Of a DNA stretch of 30,024 bases, positions 29,073-30,024 are shown piece by piece. The position numbers and the translations under genes were made by a program. Where the stretch lies: positions 1-30,024 of the forward strand of contig CAZHBD010000004.1 in assembly GCA_964530555.1 (NCBI GenBank), read 5' to 3'. Positions within the stretch are counted from its first letter, which is position 1; the number at the start of each line of letters is the position of its first letter. This DNA is from CAZHBD01 sp964530555. Its GTDB lineage: Bacteria > Patescibacteriota > Saccharimonadia > Saccharimonadales > AWTP1-31. The notes below the pieces were generated by a model. It did not search any database. It was not told where the DNA came from and was given only the letters and a program-made list of their open reading frames with translations.

Positions 29073-30024
29073 ATGGGAGAGACTTCGCCCTCACCGAAGA
29101 AACGTAAGCGTTTGGCCATCATTGATGGCAAATCAGTATTTTACCGTGGCTACTACGCCATGCCTGGCCTGAGTACCAAAGACGGCACGCCAACTGGCGG
29201 CGTGTACGGTTTTGCAGTAATGGCGTTGGAGGTAATCAAGCGGCTTGATCCTGACTATGTGTGCGTTGCTTGGGATAAACCAAAAACCAACATCCGACGT
29301 CGATTGAAGTTATATCCGGAGTACAAAGCTGGGCGCAAACCGCCACCAGCTGATTTTTACGAACAAATTCCGCTGCTTCATGAGCTGCTGGCTGCCTTTG
29401 GCTGGCCGCTTTATGAGCTCGATGATTACGAGGCCGACGATATTATGGGCAGCCTAGCAGTCCAGGCAACTGCACAAGATATTGAAACCATCTTGATTAC
29501 CAGCGATCTTGATATGCTACAGCTTATCAACCTGCACGTTAAAGTGTATGCGCTCAAAAAAGGTCTGAGTAACATCGAGGAATATCACCCAGAGAGTTTT
29601 ACCGAAAAGTATGGTCTGCAGCCATCGCAGTTTTTGGATTTAAAATCTCTCAAAGGGGATAGTTCGGACAACATCCCTGGGGTGCCCGGCATTGGCGAGA
29701 AAGGTGCAATTGACTTACTTAAGCAGTTCCACACATTAGATGGGGTTTATGAACATCTCGATGAGGTAAAAGAAAGTATTCGTAAGAAACTCGAAGCCGG
29801 TAAAAAGCTGGCTTATCTGAGCAAAGAGCTGGCGGCTATTTGGACGGATGCACCATTAAAACTCAACCTCGAAAAACTCGATATAAGTGCCTGTGAACCA
29901 GAAAAGATCCAAGCCCAGTTAGAGAAGTTAGAGTTCCGGACGCTCGCCCGACAGTTGCCACAGTACATGCATGTAGAGCAAGATGCTGCGTTGCCGCCTC
30001 AAGAAGCTAAAAAGCTGCACGTTG
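29073..30024 (+). CDS. polA: DNA polymerase I, N-terminal part (cut by window end)
   Basis: About 317 residues are visible of what should be a protein of 800 or more residues. This part is the 5'-3' exonuclease/flap endonuclease domain: LAIIDGKSVFYRGYYAMPGL (about residues 14-33), GVYGFAVMALEVIKRLDPDY, VAWDKPKTNIRRRLKLYPEY-type segment, YEADDIMGSLA, LITSDLDMLQLI and the helix-hairpin-helix SLKGDSSDNIPGVPGIGEKG (about 198-217), all with the acidic metal ligands in place. It removes RNA primers and flaps in replication and repair. The ATG was chosen from the TATACT box seven bases upstream. Whether the proofreading domain is present cannot be seen. Confidence 0.92.
   Translation, partial: MGETSPSPKKRKRLAIIDGKSVFYRGYYAMPGLSTKDGTPTGGVYGFAVMALEVIKRLDPDYVCVAWDKPKTNIRRRLKLYPEYKAGRKPPPADFYEQIPLLHELLAAFGWPLYELDDYEADDIMGSLAVQATAQDIETILITSDLDMLQLINLHVKVYALKKGLSNIEEYHPESFTEKYGLQPSQFLDLKSLKGDSSDNIPGVPGIGEKGAIDLLKQFHTLDGVYEHLDEVKESIRKKLEAGKKLAYLSKELAAIWTDAPLKLNLEKLDISACEPEKIQAQLEKLEFRTLARQLPQYMHVEQDAALPPQEAKKLHV

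Noticed and set aside
1..30024. Alternative genetic code with UGA read as glycine
   Set aside because: TGA ends argS, mscL, crtE and sigma-fusion A at the expected family lengths, so it acts as a stop.

Overview
The window looks like a piece of a streamlined Candidate Phyla Radiation (Patescibacteria) genome, most likely a Saccharibacteria-type organism. This is inferred from content, not from a marker-gene search. The reasons are a dnaG primase whose zinc-binding residues are all replaced, a CDP-archaeol-synthase-like membrane protein, very tight gene packing with convergent genes that touch or overlap, and many operon-leading genes with a -10 box only 6-11 nt before the start codon, so probably leaderless mRNAs. 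TGA is used as an ordinary stop (argS, mscL, crtE), so the code appears standard. No tRNA, rRNA, CRISPR array or insertion sequence was seen, and no stretch over 300 nt lacks a gene.

Layout. 1-2399 (minus): a phospholipid/CDP-alcohol operon (CDP-alcohol phosphatidyltransferase, PHP phosphoesterase, CarS-like protein), then a flavin reductase and the first codons of a possible response regulator. 2443-6249 (plus): a DUF1361 membrane protein; a short arginine-codon-bearing leader ORF with mutually exclusive antiterminator and terminator hairpins; a GNAT acetyltransferase; argS; an AlkD-like repair protein. 6275-9991: a DUF2177 membrane protein, mscL and msrB; a divergent hxlR regulator and FMN reductase pair with clear operator-like repeats; orn, a possible Fe(II) oxygenase, and an MmcQ/YjbR protein. 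9992-13572: a membrane-anchored protein (minus), then dnaG-rpoD. 13625-15360: a putative zinc metalloprotease and a P-loop kinase. 15401-19507: a compact carotenoid operon, crtE-crtI-crtB-crtYcd, sufficient on paper to convert C15/C20 prenyl diphosphate precursors to a cyclised carotenoid such as beta-carotene. 19492-22260 (minus): a P2-type cation ATPase.

22343-27606 is the most unusual part. It holds three tandem paralogues that each join an OmpR/PhoB-like winged-helix domain to a complete sigma-70 core (regions 1.2, 2, 3, 4). They are separate from the housekeeping rpoD at 12466. Each has a TTGnAn-N16-TACAAT promoter. The middle one is broken by a one-base shift at an A8 run. They are followed by an unrecognised 425-residue protein whose promoter is 30/32 identical to that of the distant metalloprotease-like gene at 13625, hinting at a small regulon. 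The window ends inside polA (5' nuclease domain).

All identifications come from reading motifs and translated sequence. No database search was run.
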